Positions 1-6,916 of a DNA stretch of 10,404 nucleotides are shown piece by piece. This DNA is from Candidatus Arcticimaribacter sp. (GTDB taxonomy: Bacteria > Bacteroidota > Bacteroidia > Flavobacteriales > Flavobacteriaceae). Location: positions 21,421-31,824 of the forward strand of contig WTJP01000033.1 of assembly GCA_011526275.1 (NCBI GenBank), read 5' to 3'. Under the pieces are notes generated by a model, which did not search any database, had not been told where the DNA came from, and saw nothing but the letters and a program-made list of their open reading frames with translations. The position numbers and the translations under genes were made by a program. Each line of letters begins with the position of its first letter. Position 1 is the stretch's first letter.

Positions 1-323
1 GTTTCTAAAAGTATTTTCTGCTCGTCTTTTGAAAAGGAATAATCGGTGAAAAAAGGGATTTTCGCCGAGCTTGATGAATCCACCAAAACAGCGATCTCTT
101 TTGCTGTGGCATAATCATACATAACGATTTTAGCTTGTCGATTTCTGTAATCAACTTCAATCACAGTATAGGCACTCTCGGTATGGAGTGGATGAATGGA
201 AGCGAGGGTTTCTTGAGAGAATTCCCAGTTCCATATGGCTTCGTTAGTGAGTTGTTTCTTCTGCCCAAAAACAGTTAGGGAGAGGAAAAGAACAAAAATA
301 GGAAGGTATGTTTTGGATTGCAT
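1..323 (-). CDS. S9 family peptidase (dipeptidyl-peptidase IV type), N-terminal part only
   Basis: The reading frame starts at ATG 323 and runs off the left edge, so only about 107 N-terminal residues are visible. They begin with a Sec signal peptide: a lysine near the start, the hydrophobic stretch YLPIFVLFLSLTVFG, then a likely cleavage before QKKQ. The mature start (LTNEAIWNWEFSQETLASIHPL) and the later FTDYSFSKDEQKILLE resemble the start of the beta-propeller domain of flavobacterial DPP-IV-like serine peptidases, where a SFS-x-DE-x-K-x-LL motif recurs. Such enzymes cut dipeptides after proline or alanine in the periplasm. The catalytic Ser-Asp-His domain would lie outside the window and cannot be checked. 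The gene is divergent from HMG-CoA reductase. The family call rests on recalled similarity of the N-terminus only. Confidence 0.8.
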   Translation of the reverse strand, partial: MQSKTYLPIFVLFLSLTVFGQKKQLTNEAIWNWEFSQETLASIHPLHTESAYTVIEVDYRNRQAKIVMYDYATAKEIAVLVDSSSSAKIPFFTDYSFSKDEQKILLE

Positions 324-430
324 AGAAATTAAATTTCCCCAAATTAATCAATTTCACAGGAATTATTTTGGCTCTTAACAAAAATTAACCCCGTACTGAA
401 AAAGCGTATCTTTACCCTAAAAAGCGCAAG
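324..430. promoter_or_regulatory. Divergent intergenic promoter region between S9 peptidase and HMG-CoA reductase
   Basis: This AT-rich 107-base spacer must hold both divergent promoters. Rightward, TATCTTTA at 407-414 matches the Bacteroidota -7 element TAnnTTTG in all but the last base. It lies 16 bases before ATG 431, implying a very short leader; the upstream TTTG-like element is weak (TTAAC/ATTAA around 384-389). Leftward, candidates are TTAATTTG (347 to 340, one mismatch) and TAATTTTTG (387 to 379, one base too long), neither with a good -33 partner. I see no riboswitch or inverted-repeat operator. Confidence 0.5.
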
Positions 431-1741
431 ATGCAAACCCCTATAAGTGGTTTTTCTAGACTCTCGAAGGAAGAAAAAATCGACTGGATTGTTTCCCAGT
501 ATTTCAATCAAAAGCCCGAAGCAAAAGACACCCTAACCTCCTATTGGAATCAGGATGAAAAGCGTCAAGCTTTACACGACGATTTCATTGAAAATACCAT
601 TAGCAACTATTATTTACCCTTGGGTGTCGCCCCTAACTTTAACATCAACGGGGAGCTCCTCACCATTCCCATGGCCATAGAAGAAAGTTCGGTGGTAGCT
701 GCTGCGGCAAAAGCGGCAAAATACTGGGGAGAACGCGGTGGTTTTAAAACGGAAATCATCGGGGAAGAAAAGATAGGACAGGTTCACTTTATCTACACCG
801 GTGATGCAGCAAAGCTGGGGAGTTTTATCACTGAAATAACGCCCCGTTTTTTGGAAGATGTAAGCGACATTACCGCCAACATGATAAAACGCGGTGGTGG
901 AATAACCGGACTGGAACTACGGGATAAAACTGCTGAAATGCAGGACTATTTCCAGTTGCATTTAACATTCCACACGGTGGACTCCATGGGGGCGAACTTC
1001 ATTAACTCTTGTCTTGAAGCCATTGCCAAGCGTTTACAACATTACATCAACCAAGACGACCGTTTCACTTCTGAAGAAAAAGAAATTGAAATCGTCATGA
1101 GCATACTTTCGAATTATGTTCCCAACTGTATTGCTAAAGCTTGGGTGCGTTGCCCCATAGAGGAACTGGAAGCGGAAGAGGGCTTGAGTAAACGGGCCTT
1201 TGCCGAAAAATTTGTTCGAGCGGTCAATATTGCTCAATTGGAGCCTTACCGCGCAGTAACCCACAACAAAGGGATCATGAATGGTGTCGATGCAGTAGTT
1301 ATCGCTACCGGAAATGATTTCCGTGCGGTAGAAGCTGGCGTACACGCCTATGCAGCACGCCAAGGGCAATACGGCAGTCTGTCTAAGGCGTTTATTGAAG
1401 GAGATGAATTTTGTTTCGAATTGGAATTACCCCTTGCGATAGGTACTGTTGGGGGGCTCACTAAATTACACCCCTTGGTAAAATGGTCGATGGAATTGTT
1501 GGGCAATCCTTCCGCCAAGGAACTCATGCAAATTATTGCAGTGGCTGGACTGGCGCAAAACTTTGCTGCTGTTCGCTCCTTGGTGACCTCGGGCATACAA
1601 AAAGGCCACATGAAAATGCATTTGCTTAATATTCTGAATCAATTGAATGCTAACGATTCGCAAAAAGAAAAAGCGATAGAACATTTCAAAACCACCGCTG
1701 TGAGTTACAGCGCTGTAGAAAACTTTTTGCAAAGCGTGTGA
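431..1741 (+). CDS. mvaA: Class II hydroxymethylglutaryl-CoA reductase
   Basis: Reduces HMG-CoA to mevalonate (family knowledge), the committed step of the mevalonate route to isoprenoids. At 436 residues it has the usual length of the soluble class II (Pseudomonas mevalonii-type) enzymes and no membrane segment. Visible motifs are the substrate-binding PMAIEES at 80-86 with the catalytic Glu, the cofactor-binding DSMGAN at 184-189 (DAMGAN in most relatives), HNKGIMNG at 278-285 with catalytic Lys280, TGNDFRAVEAG at 293-303 with catalytic Asp296, and KGHMKMH at 391-397 whose His393 fits the C-terminal flap histidine. Class II enzymes are often labelled 'degradative' after P. mevalonii. In Bacteroidota, with a kinase gene directly downstream, biosynthesis is more likely. 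Whether NADH or NADPH is used cannot be read reliably. Start 431 follows a promoter-like TATCTTTA and gives the expected N-terminus (GFSRLSKEEKIDW). Confidence 0.96.
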   Translation: MQTPISGFSRLSKEEKIDWIVSQYFNQKPEAKDTLTSYWNQDEKRQALHDDFIENTISNYYLPLGVAPNFNINGELLTIPMAIEESSVVAAAAKAAKYWGERGGFKTEIIGEEKIGQVHFIYTGDAAKLGSFITEITPRFLEDVSDITANMIKRGGGITGLELRDKTAEMQDYFQLHLTFHTVDSMGANFINSCLEAIAKRLQHYINQDDRFTSEEKEIEIVMSILSNYVPNCIAKAWVRCPIEELEAEEGLSKRAFAEKFVRAVNIAQLEPYRAVTHNKGIMNGVDAVVIATGNDFRAVEAGVHAYAARQGQYGSLSKAFIEGDEFCFELELPLAIGTVGGLTKLHPLVKWSMELLGNPSAKELMQIIAVAGLAQNFAAVRSLVTSGIQKGHMKMHLLNILNQLNANDSQKEKAIEHFKTTAVSYSAVENFLQSV

Positions 1742-2643
1742 TGAAAGAGTTCTTTAGTCAAGGAAAGGTGCTTTTAACGGCAGAATATGCCGTTTTGGAA
1801 GGAGTGAAAGCCTTGGCTTTACCCACCATCAAAGGGCAATCGCTCACAGTAAAAACCACCGAAAGCCAATCGATTGTTTGGAAGGCTTTTACCCATGATG
1901 ATCAATTGTGGATTGATGCTGCCTTTGATTTTCAATTCCGTTGTATTTATGCTGGTGACACCTCGCCTAAAGTCATAGAGAAATTGGTGCTCATCCTCCA
2001 AGCCATGGAGACGCTTTCTCCTTCTTTTTACAAGAGGGGAGTAGAAATCACCACCCGCTTGGATTTCCCACAAGATTGGGGGCTGGGCTCCTCTTCTACT
2101 TTGATCAATAATTTAGCCCAATGGCTAAAGATCAACCCCTATATATTGTTGGAAAAAACTTTTGGCGGAAGCGGCTATGACTTAGCGGCCGCCCAAAGTA
2201 AAGGAGCTTTGTTTTACACCCGTAATGCCTTCTCCCCTACGATAGAAAAAGTAAGCTTTGATCCTCCCTTTAAGAATAACTTGTACTTTGTATATCTCAA
2301 TCAAAAGCGCAACAGCCAAGAAGCCATCAAAGGCTATGCCGAGCGAAAAAGTTTAAGCCAAAGCAATAAAAAACGCCTAGAAAAAATTGGTGAAGAATTG
2401 CTGAGCTGTAAAGCGCAAGAAAACTTCAATCTTTTGTTGAAAGAGCATGAAGATATTACCGGTGCCTTTTTAGGAGAACCCCCCGTTCAAGCTCGGCTGT
2501 TCCCAGACTTTAACGGACAAATTAAAAGCTTAGGGGCTTGGGGCGGAGATTTTGTCCTAGTTTCTGGAAATCACGAGAGTCCACAGTATTTTATGACTAA
2601 AGGATTTAGCACGGTTATTTCATTTCACGAATTTATACTATAA
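1741..2643 (+). CDS. GYDIA-family GHMP kinase, possibly a mevalonate-pathway kinase
   Basis: A 300-residue GHMP-superfamily kinase, which transfers ATP phosphate to a small molecule. It shows the N-terminal motif GKVLLTAEYAVLEG (8-21), the phosphate-binding loop GLGSSST (114-120), the family signature GSGYDLAA (143-150, Leu in place of Ile in GYDIA) and a C-terminal glycine motif GAWGGDFVLV (265-274). ATG 1741 overlaps the reductase TGA by one base (TGATG), so translation is probably coupled; a GTG three bases earlier would add one residue and is unlikely. Substrate is not established. Tight linkage to HMG-CoA reductase suggests mevalonate or phosphomevalonate. The EYAVLEG form of motif 1 is closer to phosphomevalonate kinases (GEYAV) than to mevalonate kinases (GEHAVV), and GSGYD recalls GSGFD of phosphomevalonate kinases. 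Family membership is confident; the substrate is inference. Confidence 0.9.
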   Translation: MKEFFSQGKVLLTAEYAVLEGVKALALPTIKGQSLTVKTTESQSIVWKAFTHDDQLWIDAAFDFQFRCIYAGDTSPKVIEKLVLILQAMETLSPSFYKRGVEITTRLDFPQDWGLGSSSTLINNLAQWLKINPYILLEKTFGGSGYDLAAAQSKGALFYTRNAFSPTIEKVSFDPPFKNNLYFVYLNQKRNSQEAIKGYAERKSLSQSNKKRLEKIGEELLSCKAQENFNLLLKEHEDITGAFLGEPPVQARLFPDFNGQIKSLGAWGGDFVLVSGNHESPQYFMTKGFSTVISFHEFIL

Positions 2644-2644
2644 A

Positions 2645-2669
2645 AAAAGCCCCCTAAATGGAGGCTTTT
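2645..2669. terminator. Bidirectional intrinsic terminator between convergent genes
   Basis: AAAAGCCCCC (2645-2654) pairs with GGAGGCTTTT (2660-2669) around the loop TAAAT, with one C/A mismatch inside the GC part. Read leftward, the stem is followed by a run of seven T, ending the isomerase transcript. Read rightward it ends in TTTTATAT just after the kinase stop codon. The position between convergent stops at 2643 and 2690 fits a shared terminator. Confidence 0.85.
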
Positions 2670-2689
2670 ATATCCGTTTTTTGCTTTGT

Positions 2690-4801
2690 CTAGTAGTAAA
2701 GCGAGCGGTTGTCCACTACCTCACCTGATGATTCAAGTGCTTTGATGATAGCTGGAGCAATAAACTCTAGATTACGGTCGCTTAATTGCTTGGCATAAAC
2801 ACTGTAGTCTTCTAGATCTTCAGCTACTTTTTTGGCAGAAACTTGAAGTTTATACACCCCTCTGTTTCCTTTGATTAACTTAGATACACCGCCTTCTTCT
2901 AAGCCGAAAGCAGCCCCTACAACATAGGGCTCATATCCTGCACCAACTAAAGTTCCACTCTTCTGGTTTACAGCCAAGGCGTTCACTACCTCAACCCCAT
3001 TCTTTGCAGCGAGATCTTCAAGGCTTCCCTCTCCACTATTTTCTTCCAAAATCATTTTGGCTTTCTTCTCTTTTAGAATAGCTTGGGTCGCTTCAACAGC
3101 AACTTCTTTTGCGCTTGCAAGTCCTTCTGGACGAGCAGCAGTTACTTGAACAATAGCGTAACCTCCGTAAGAAAGACTAAAACGCTTGATGTCACCTACG
3201 GCAGTATCGTCACTAAAGGCCCACTGCACTATGCTTCTTTGTTGTGGAAGTCCAGGTAAATTCTCGTCTAAAGCATATACGTTATCTACGTTACGCAAGG
3301 TGTAGCTATCACGCTCTGCCACGGCAGAAAAGTCTTCTTTTCCGGCATCCATTTCAAATTGTGTAGCTTCTCTAAAGACGCGGTTCGATGTTTTTTCAGA
3401 AGGAACAATTGCTCTGCTCACGTTAGCCAAAAGCACCAAGTCTTGTTTATCGGTTACTTTAACCACGTGGAAACCAAAAGGAGTCTCAACAAGTCCAACT
3501 GAACCGACACGGTTTTTATCCGCAAACTCGAAAAACTCAGGGGTCATTCCTCCCTCTTGGAAGAAACCTAAGTCTCCGGCAGTACTGCGGCTAGGTCCGT
3601 CAGAGTTAGAAATAGCGAGTACGCTAATTTTATCAGGATTTCGGCGCACTTGGCGGTAAAGATCATTGGCCAATGCCTTAGCTTCTTCCTTGGTTCTAGT
3701 AACGGTTTCGTTAGCACGTTCAGCGCCTTTGTAGGCAATTAAAATGTGGCTAGCGCGAATGTTCCCGTTCTCTTTTCGGTCGAGTAACTTTGAAATCTTT
3801 AGGGTATTGATGTCTTTGTAAGGTCCAAAAATTTCCCCTACCTCAAGGTTGTAAATGATTTCAGCATATTCTGAGGGAAGGCGTCCCTTTGGAATATAGA
3901 TCGAATCAAAGCTCTCTTCTGAGTAACGATCGATGAACTCAGTCAGGTTCTTTGTGGTTTTAAATCCTTCGATGGTATCGGTTAGTTTTGAGACGTCGTT
4001 GTATTCAATACGATCGTCAGCCAAACCTTCTAGGCTATTGCGGATGATGGTTTCATCTTCTTCTGTAGCTTGCTCTAAGAAAGCAACATATTGTAAAGAA
4101 CGTGAAGCATCACGCTCATACTTGGCTGCGTTCTCTTTGATGTAGGCGTTGATTTCACTTTCGCGCACCTCAAACAAACTGTCGGGAATACTGCTGTAAG
4201 GAATCTGCACATAGTTAAGGTCAACATTATCTGCCTCTAAGTGGTACTGAATTTTGGCTTCACGTTGGGTAACTCCTGTAGAAGATTGAATTAAGTCAAA
4301 ATAGATAGACTCACGTGCAGAAGCGATGATGTTCGCCTCTTGACGTTTCCAAGTTTCATAGGCCTGAGGGTTAGTGTCGCGCATTTGAACGATAAAATCA
4401 GCGAAGAGACCAAAATCAAAGAAACCTGCTTCATTGATAAAGCGGCTGTCGGTGATGATTGATTCAGTAGAAGAAACTACTTGCTCAATTTGATCTTTTC
4501 CTGCGTCAATCCCAAGGATGTCAAATTCTGTTTGAAATAACTCATTGCGTAAGTACTGGTTCCAAACTACATCTACCGCTTGTAAAGTAGTATAACCGTA
4601 GGTACGTTCGGTTTGGTCCACCAACAAACGGAAGTTTTCTAATGGAATTTCTTCTCCATTGATAATTCCGATGGGTTCATTTGGTCCAGCATCGCCAGAT
4701 CCGTTCCCAAAAGCGCCCGAGATTACAAAAGCAAATAAGGCTAGTCCTATTACTAAAATCAAAAAGATTGATCGCTGTCTAATTTTACCAAGTATGGCCA
4801 T
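2690..4801 (-). CDS. Membrane-anchored periplasmic peptidyl-prolyl cis-trans isomerase (PpiD/SurA type)
   Basis: A 703-residue foldase that should sit in the inner membrane with its bulk in the periplasm, assisting folding of secreted and outer-membrane proteins. A short basic N-terminus (GKIRQR, 5-10) precedes one transmembrane helix at about 12-31. A SurA-N-like helical chaperone region follows (about 40-190). A parvulin rotamase domain lies at about 347-452, recognisable from IRASHILIAY (348-357), AGDLGFFQEGGM (408-419) and VETPFGFHVVKV (438-449). The long C-terminal part (455-700) resembles the PpiD layout. The frame is open to ATG 4849, but ATG 4801 is chosen: MAILGKIRQRSIFLILVIG is the form expected for relatives, and a promoter-like TACTTTCG lies inside the longer version. 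PpiD is the best analogue; orthology to E. coli PpiD is not certain. Monocistronic, with a hairpin after the stop. Confidence 0.92.
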   Translation of the reverse strand: MAILGKIRQRSIFLILVIGLALFAFVISGAFGNGSGDAGPNEPIGIINGEEIPLENFRLLVDQTERTYGYTTLQAVDVVWNQYLRNELFQTEFDILGIDAGKDQIEQVVSSTESIITDSRFINEAGFFDFGLFADFIVQMRDTNPQAYETWKRQEANIIASARESIYFDLIQSSTGVTQREAKIQYHLEADNVDLNYVQIPYSSIPDSLFEVRESEINAYIKENAAKYERDASRSLQYVAFLEQATEEDETIIRNSLEGLADDRIEYNDVSKLTDTIEGFKTTKNLTEFIDRYSEESFDSIYIPKGRLPSEYAEIIYNLEVGEIFGPYKDINTLKISKLLDRKENGNIRASHILIAYKGAERANETVTRTKEEAKALANDLYRQVRRNPDKISVLAISNSDGPSRSTAGDLGFFQEGGMTPEFFEFADKNRVGSVGLVETPFGFHVVKVTDKQDLVLLANVSRAIVPSEKTSNRVFREATQFEMDAGKEDFSAVAERDSYTLRNVDNVYALDENLPGLPQQRSIVQWAFSDDTAVGDIKRFSLSYGGYAIVQVTAARPEGLASAKEVAVEATQAILKEKKAKMILEENSGEGSLEDLAAKNGVEVVNALAVNQKSGTLVGAGYEPYVVGAAFGLEEGGVSKLIKGNRGVYKLQVSAKKVAEDLEDYSVYAKQLSDRNLEFIAPAIIKALESSGEVVDNRSLYY

Positions 4802-4826
4802 TCGAATGGTTTTTTTGTATTGATTG

Positions 4827-4834
4827 CGAAAGTA
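4827..4834 (-). promoter_or_regulatory. Probable -7 promoter element of the isomerase gene
   Basis: On the minus strand this reads TACTTTCG, a one-mismatch match to the Bacteroidota -7 consensus TAnnTTTG. About 20 bases further upstream is a TTTT that could serve as a poor -33 element. Transcription would begin near 4822, leaving a leader of about 20 bases before ATG 4801. This argues against the upstream ATG at 4849. Confidence 0.5.
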
Positions 4835-4869
4835 CAACTTCCTCTGCAATTATAAAAACCTAAAAACAA

Positions 4870-4882
4870 GGGGAAACGCCCC
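4870..4882 (-). terminator. Short GC hairpin after the coaX-to-CNNM operon
   Basis: GGGG (4870-4873) and CCCC (4879-4882) form a four-pair stem around AAACG. On the minus strand, CCCCTTGTTTTTA follows, a short imperfect T-run located 15-27 bases after the CNNM stop codon at 4897. The stem is small, so this may be a weak terminator that lets some transcription continue into the isomerase gene. Confidence 0.5.
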
Positions 4883-4896
4883 GTTTTTTTGGCCCT

Positions 4897-6165
4897 TTAG
4901 TCAGTAGTTTGTTGAAGTTCTACCCGTTCTATTTTCGTCGCTGTTACTTGGGTGACTTTTAGGGTGTAGTCGTCTAAACTAATCTGCTGTCCTTCAGCGG
5001 GTATATCTTCGGTCAAATGCACGATTAGACCGCCTAAAGTCTCGTAATTTTCATTTACAGGCAATTGCAAATCATAGGTAGCATTGAGGTAGTCTATTTC
5101 CAGACGAGCAGAAAAAACATAGTGCCCCTCGCTCAATTTTTTTTCAAAGTGATCTACCTGATCGTGTTCATCTTCAATTTCTCCAAAGAGTTCTTCAAGT
5201 ATGTCTTCCAAAGTGAGTAAACCAGCTGTTCCGCCATACTCGTCTAACACTACCGCAATACTCTTTCTCTTACGGGTTAAACGGTTCAGCACCTCATTGA
5301 TGGGGTTGGGTTCATGAACAAATTCTACAGGCAAGAGAATCTCACGGATGGATTTGGGTTGTTTCAACATCTCAAACGCATGAACAAAGCCAATGATATC
5401 GTCGATGGTATCGTCGTAAATAGGAATTTTAGAAAAGCCTGTGGAAGCAAAAAGTGCTCGGAGTTCGTCTATACTTTTTTCTTTTTCCAGTGCAACTACT
5501 TCAGCACGGGGAACCATCACTTCTCGTGCTTTCACTTTGGTAAAAGCCAAGGCGTTTTGAAAAATCTGTATTTCAGAATCGAGTTGGGCTTTGTTTTCAA
5601 CCCCTTCCACTTGTTCCTCGATATAGTCGCCTATCTCAATTTTAGAAAAAGGCAAGTCCAAGGTTTTTGCATCGGTCTTGAACATCCAACGTAAAAGCAG
5701 GTTGGTCAATTTCAGCACAAAGAGACTCACTGGCGAAAAAACAGCATGGAAAAATGCTGCAGGTAAAGCGAAAAACTTGACGAGCTGGTTGGCGTAGAGT
5801 TGAAAAAACACCTTGGGAAGAAATTCAGCTGTAATCAATATTACCCCGGTAGAAATCAAGGTTTGATAAAAAAGAATTTCCAAAGGGAGTTCTGCGTCTA
5901 GCAGGGAAGGAAAGAACACTTTGATGATCTTTTCCCCCATAAAAATTCCATAAATCACCAGTGCCACATTGTTACCCACCAACATGGTGGTGATAAAACG
6001 CGAAGGGTTTTGACTGATGAAGCGCAGCAAGCGCGCGTTTAAACTCAGCTTGTTTTTTTCAATCTCAAGGAAAATACGATTCGATGAAACGAAAGCGATT
6101 TCCATGCCCGAGAAAAATGCCGAAAGGAGCAAACAAAGCAGTATACTACTGTCCTCTATATCCAT
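4897..6165 (-). CDS. CNNM/CBS-domain membrane protein ('hemolysin family', CorC/HlyC-like)
   Basis: At 422 residues it has the standard three-part layout. The first is a CNNM transmembrane domain (about 1-190) that starts directly in a helix and carries the typical LSAFFSGMEIAFVSSNR (14-30); further hydrophobic segments lie near 62-80, 98-118 and 130-160. The second is a CBS pair: VMVPRAEVV opens the first CBS near 217 and VLDEYGGTAGLLTLEDILEE (306-325) is in the second. The third is a CorC_HlyC transporter-associated domain (about 345-415). Relatives are linked to Mg2+/Co2+ efflux or membrane homeostasis; 'hemolysin' is a historical name without support here. GldE of gliding bacteria is a paralogue with the same layout, but the gld neighbours are absent. 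ATG 6165 abuts the TAA of the 62-residue gene with no spacer. Last gene of its operon. Confidence 0.93.
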   Translation of the reverse strand: MDIEDSSILLCLLLSAFFSGMEIAFVSSNRIFLEIEKNKLSLNARLLRFISQNPSRFITTMLVGNNVALVIYGIFMGEKIIKVFFPSLLDAELPLEILFYQTLISTGVILITAEFLPKVFFQLYANQLVKFFALPAAFFHAVFSPVSLFVLKLTNLLLRWMFKTDAKTLDLPFSKIEIGDYIEEQVEGVENKAQLDSEIQIFQNALAFTKVKAREVMVPRAEVVALEKEKSIDELRALFASTGFSKIPIYDDTIDDIIGFVHAFEMLKQPKSIREILLPVEFVHEPNPINEVLNRLTRKRKSIAVVLDEYGGTAGLLTLEDILEELFGEIEDEHDQVDHFEKKLSEGHYVFSARLEIDYLNATYDLQLPVNENYETLGGLIVHLTEDIPAEGQQISLDDYTLKVTQVTATKIERVELQQTTD

Positions 6166-6354
6166 TTAGGGTTTTCGCCGATTAAATTTTTTGCGGTAAT
6201 GACTACGAAAGAAATACATGAATACAGCCAAAGCTGCAAAGCCGAGAAACAAATAGGCTTTTTCGGGTCGAACGGTCCAAAGCGCAATGGCTTCTTTCAC
6301 CGAAATAACGGCGATCACAATGTATAATATTTCGGAAATGCGATAGGCTTTCAT
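6166..6354 (-). CDS. Small two-helix membrane protein of unknown function
   Basis: Encodes 62 residues with two hydrophobic helices, at about 8-26 (EILYIVIAVISV...ALW) and 34-49 (YLFLGFAALAVFMYFF), and a strongly basic tail (RSHYRKKFNRRKP). By the positive-inside rule, the tail should be cytoplasmic. ATG 6354 overlaps the lptC TGA by four bases (ATGA), and its TAA touches the ATG of the CNNM gene. Being wedged without spacing between two recognisable genes in the same direction is good evidence that it is expressed. I recall unnamed small membrane proteins at this position in related flavobacteria but cannot assign a function. It may be a partner of LptC or the CNNM protein; that is a guess from position. 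Confidence 0.85.
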   Translation of the reverse strand: MKAYRISEILYIVIAVISVKEAIALWTVRPEKAYLFLGFAALAVFMYFFRSHYRKKFNRRKP

Positions 6355-6914
6355 GGGCTTTCTTCTTCTTGAACGGCAACCGTTCCCGTTAATTTTCCTG
6401 TTTTAAATTTAGTAAATTCTTTGTTGGTATCCAATCGGGTAGCGACCACATCGTATTCTGGACTCGAAAAGTTGAAGGTCTCTTCGGTGAAAATCCATTC
6501 GGCATCAGCGTCCCAAAAAAGCTGTGGGGTCTCCAAAGTGCTTCCGTCACTCCCTTTGAGCATAACGTTGCCTTGAAGGTCAATAATCCCGGTATTGTTA
6601 TAGAGAATACCATAATCTGCTAGGATGATATTTTCCTTATCGGCTTCATCGAGAAAGACCACTTTAAGCCCTTTGGGAAAGGTGGAATGCTTTAGGGAAA
6701 GATTGGTGTAGTCGTGGTGTTCCTCTGCGGTGAGAATAGCCTTAACCTGAAGGGAATCGGTATAGACCATGCGCACTTGATAGGCCACTGCAGCAGGTTC
6801 GCCAATGACTTGCTTCTCATTGATGGCCGCTTCGCGCTCTTCGTCGCAAGCACAAAAAAAGGTTGCCAAGAGTAAGGCAACCTTTAGTTGATATGTTATC
6901 CCTAAACGGGGCAT
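6351..6914 (-). CDS. lptC: LPS export periplasmic protein LptC, likely lipid-anchored
   Basis: A 187-residue protein of the LptC family, which in the Lpt bridge passes lipopolysaccharide from the LptBFG transporter to LptA. The N-terminal hydrophobic segment (about 8-20) ends in FFCACDEE. Cys23 preceded by Ala could be a lipidated cysteine, although Phe at -3 is atypical for a lipobox. The rest fits the beta-jellyroll of LptC: YTDSLQVKAILTAEE (51-65), ILADYGILYNNTGIIDLQGNV (97-117) and GSTLETPQLFWD (124-135), where the loss/gain of strand pattern and 'ADxGxL...V..QGNV' are typical of LptC/LptA-like domains. It is shorter at the anchor than a helix-anchored LptC would need. Start 6914 lies two bases after the TPR gene stop; the stop overlaps the next gene by four bases. 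Confidence 0.88.
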   Translation of the reverse strand: MPRLGITYQLKVALLLATFFCACDEEREAAINEKQVIGEPAAVAYQVRMVYTDSLQVKAILTAEEHHDYTNLSLKHSTFPKGLKVVFLDEADKENIILADYGILYNNTGIIDLQGNVMLKGSDGSTLETPQLFWDADAEWIFTEETFNFSSPEYDVVATRLDTNKEFTKFKTGKLTGTVAVQEEESP

Positions 6915-6916
6915 TG

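Noticed and set aside
1034..1732. Three overlapping minus-strand open frames inside the HMG-CoA reductase gene
   Set aside because: They lie opposite a gene with full catalytic motifs, encode no recognisable domain, and have no promoter or coupled neighbour.
3933..4145. A 70-residue plus-strand open frame inside the isomerase gene
   Set aside because: Antisense to a coding region, serine/arginine-rich shadow composition, no expression signal.
4870..4890. The GGGG/CCCC hairpin followed by seven T on the plus strand, as a plus-strand terminator
   Set aside because: No plus-strand gene ends before it; the functional direction should be leftward, after the CNNM gene.
5314..5694. A 126-residue plus-strand open frame opposite the CBS domains of the CNNM gene
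   Set aside because: It is antisense to a well-conserved domain region, its composition (many Phe, Asn, Lys, Cys) is that of a shadow frame, and no other plus-strand gene is nearby.
4897..6165. A true hemolysin or the gliding protein GldE
   Set aside because: CNNM/CBS proteins are called hemolysins for historical reasons, and gliding-gene neighbours expected for gldE are absent, so the general family name is used.
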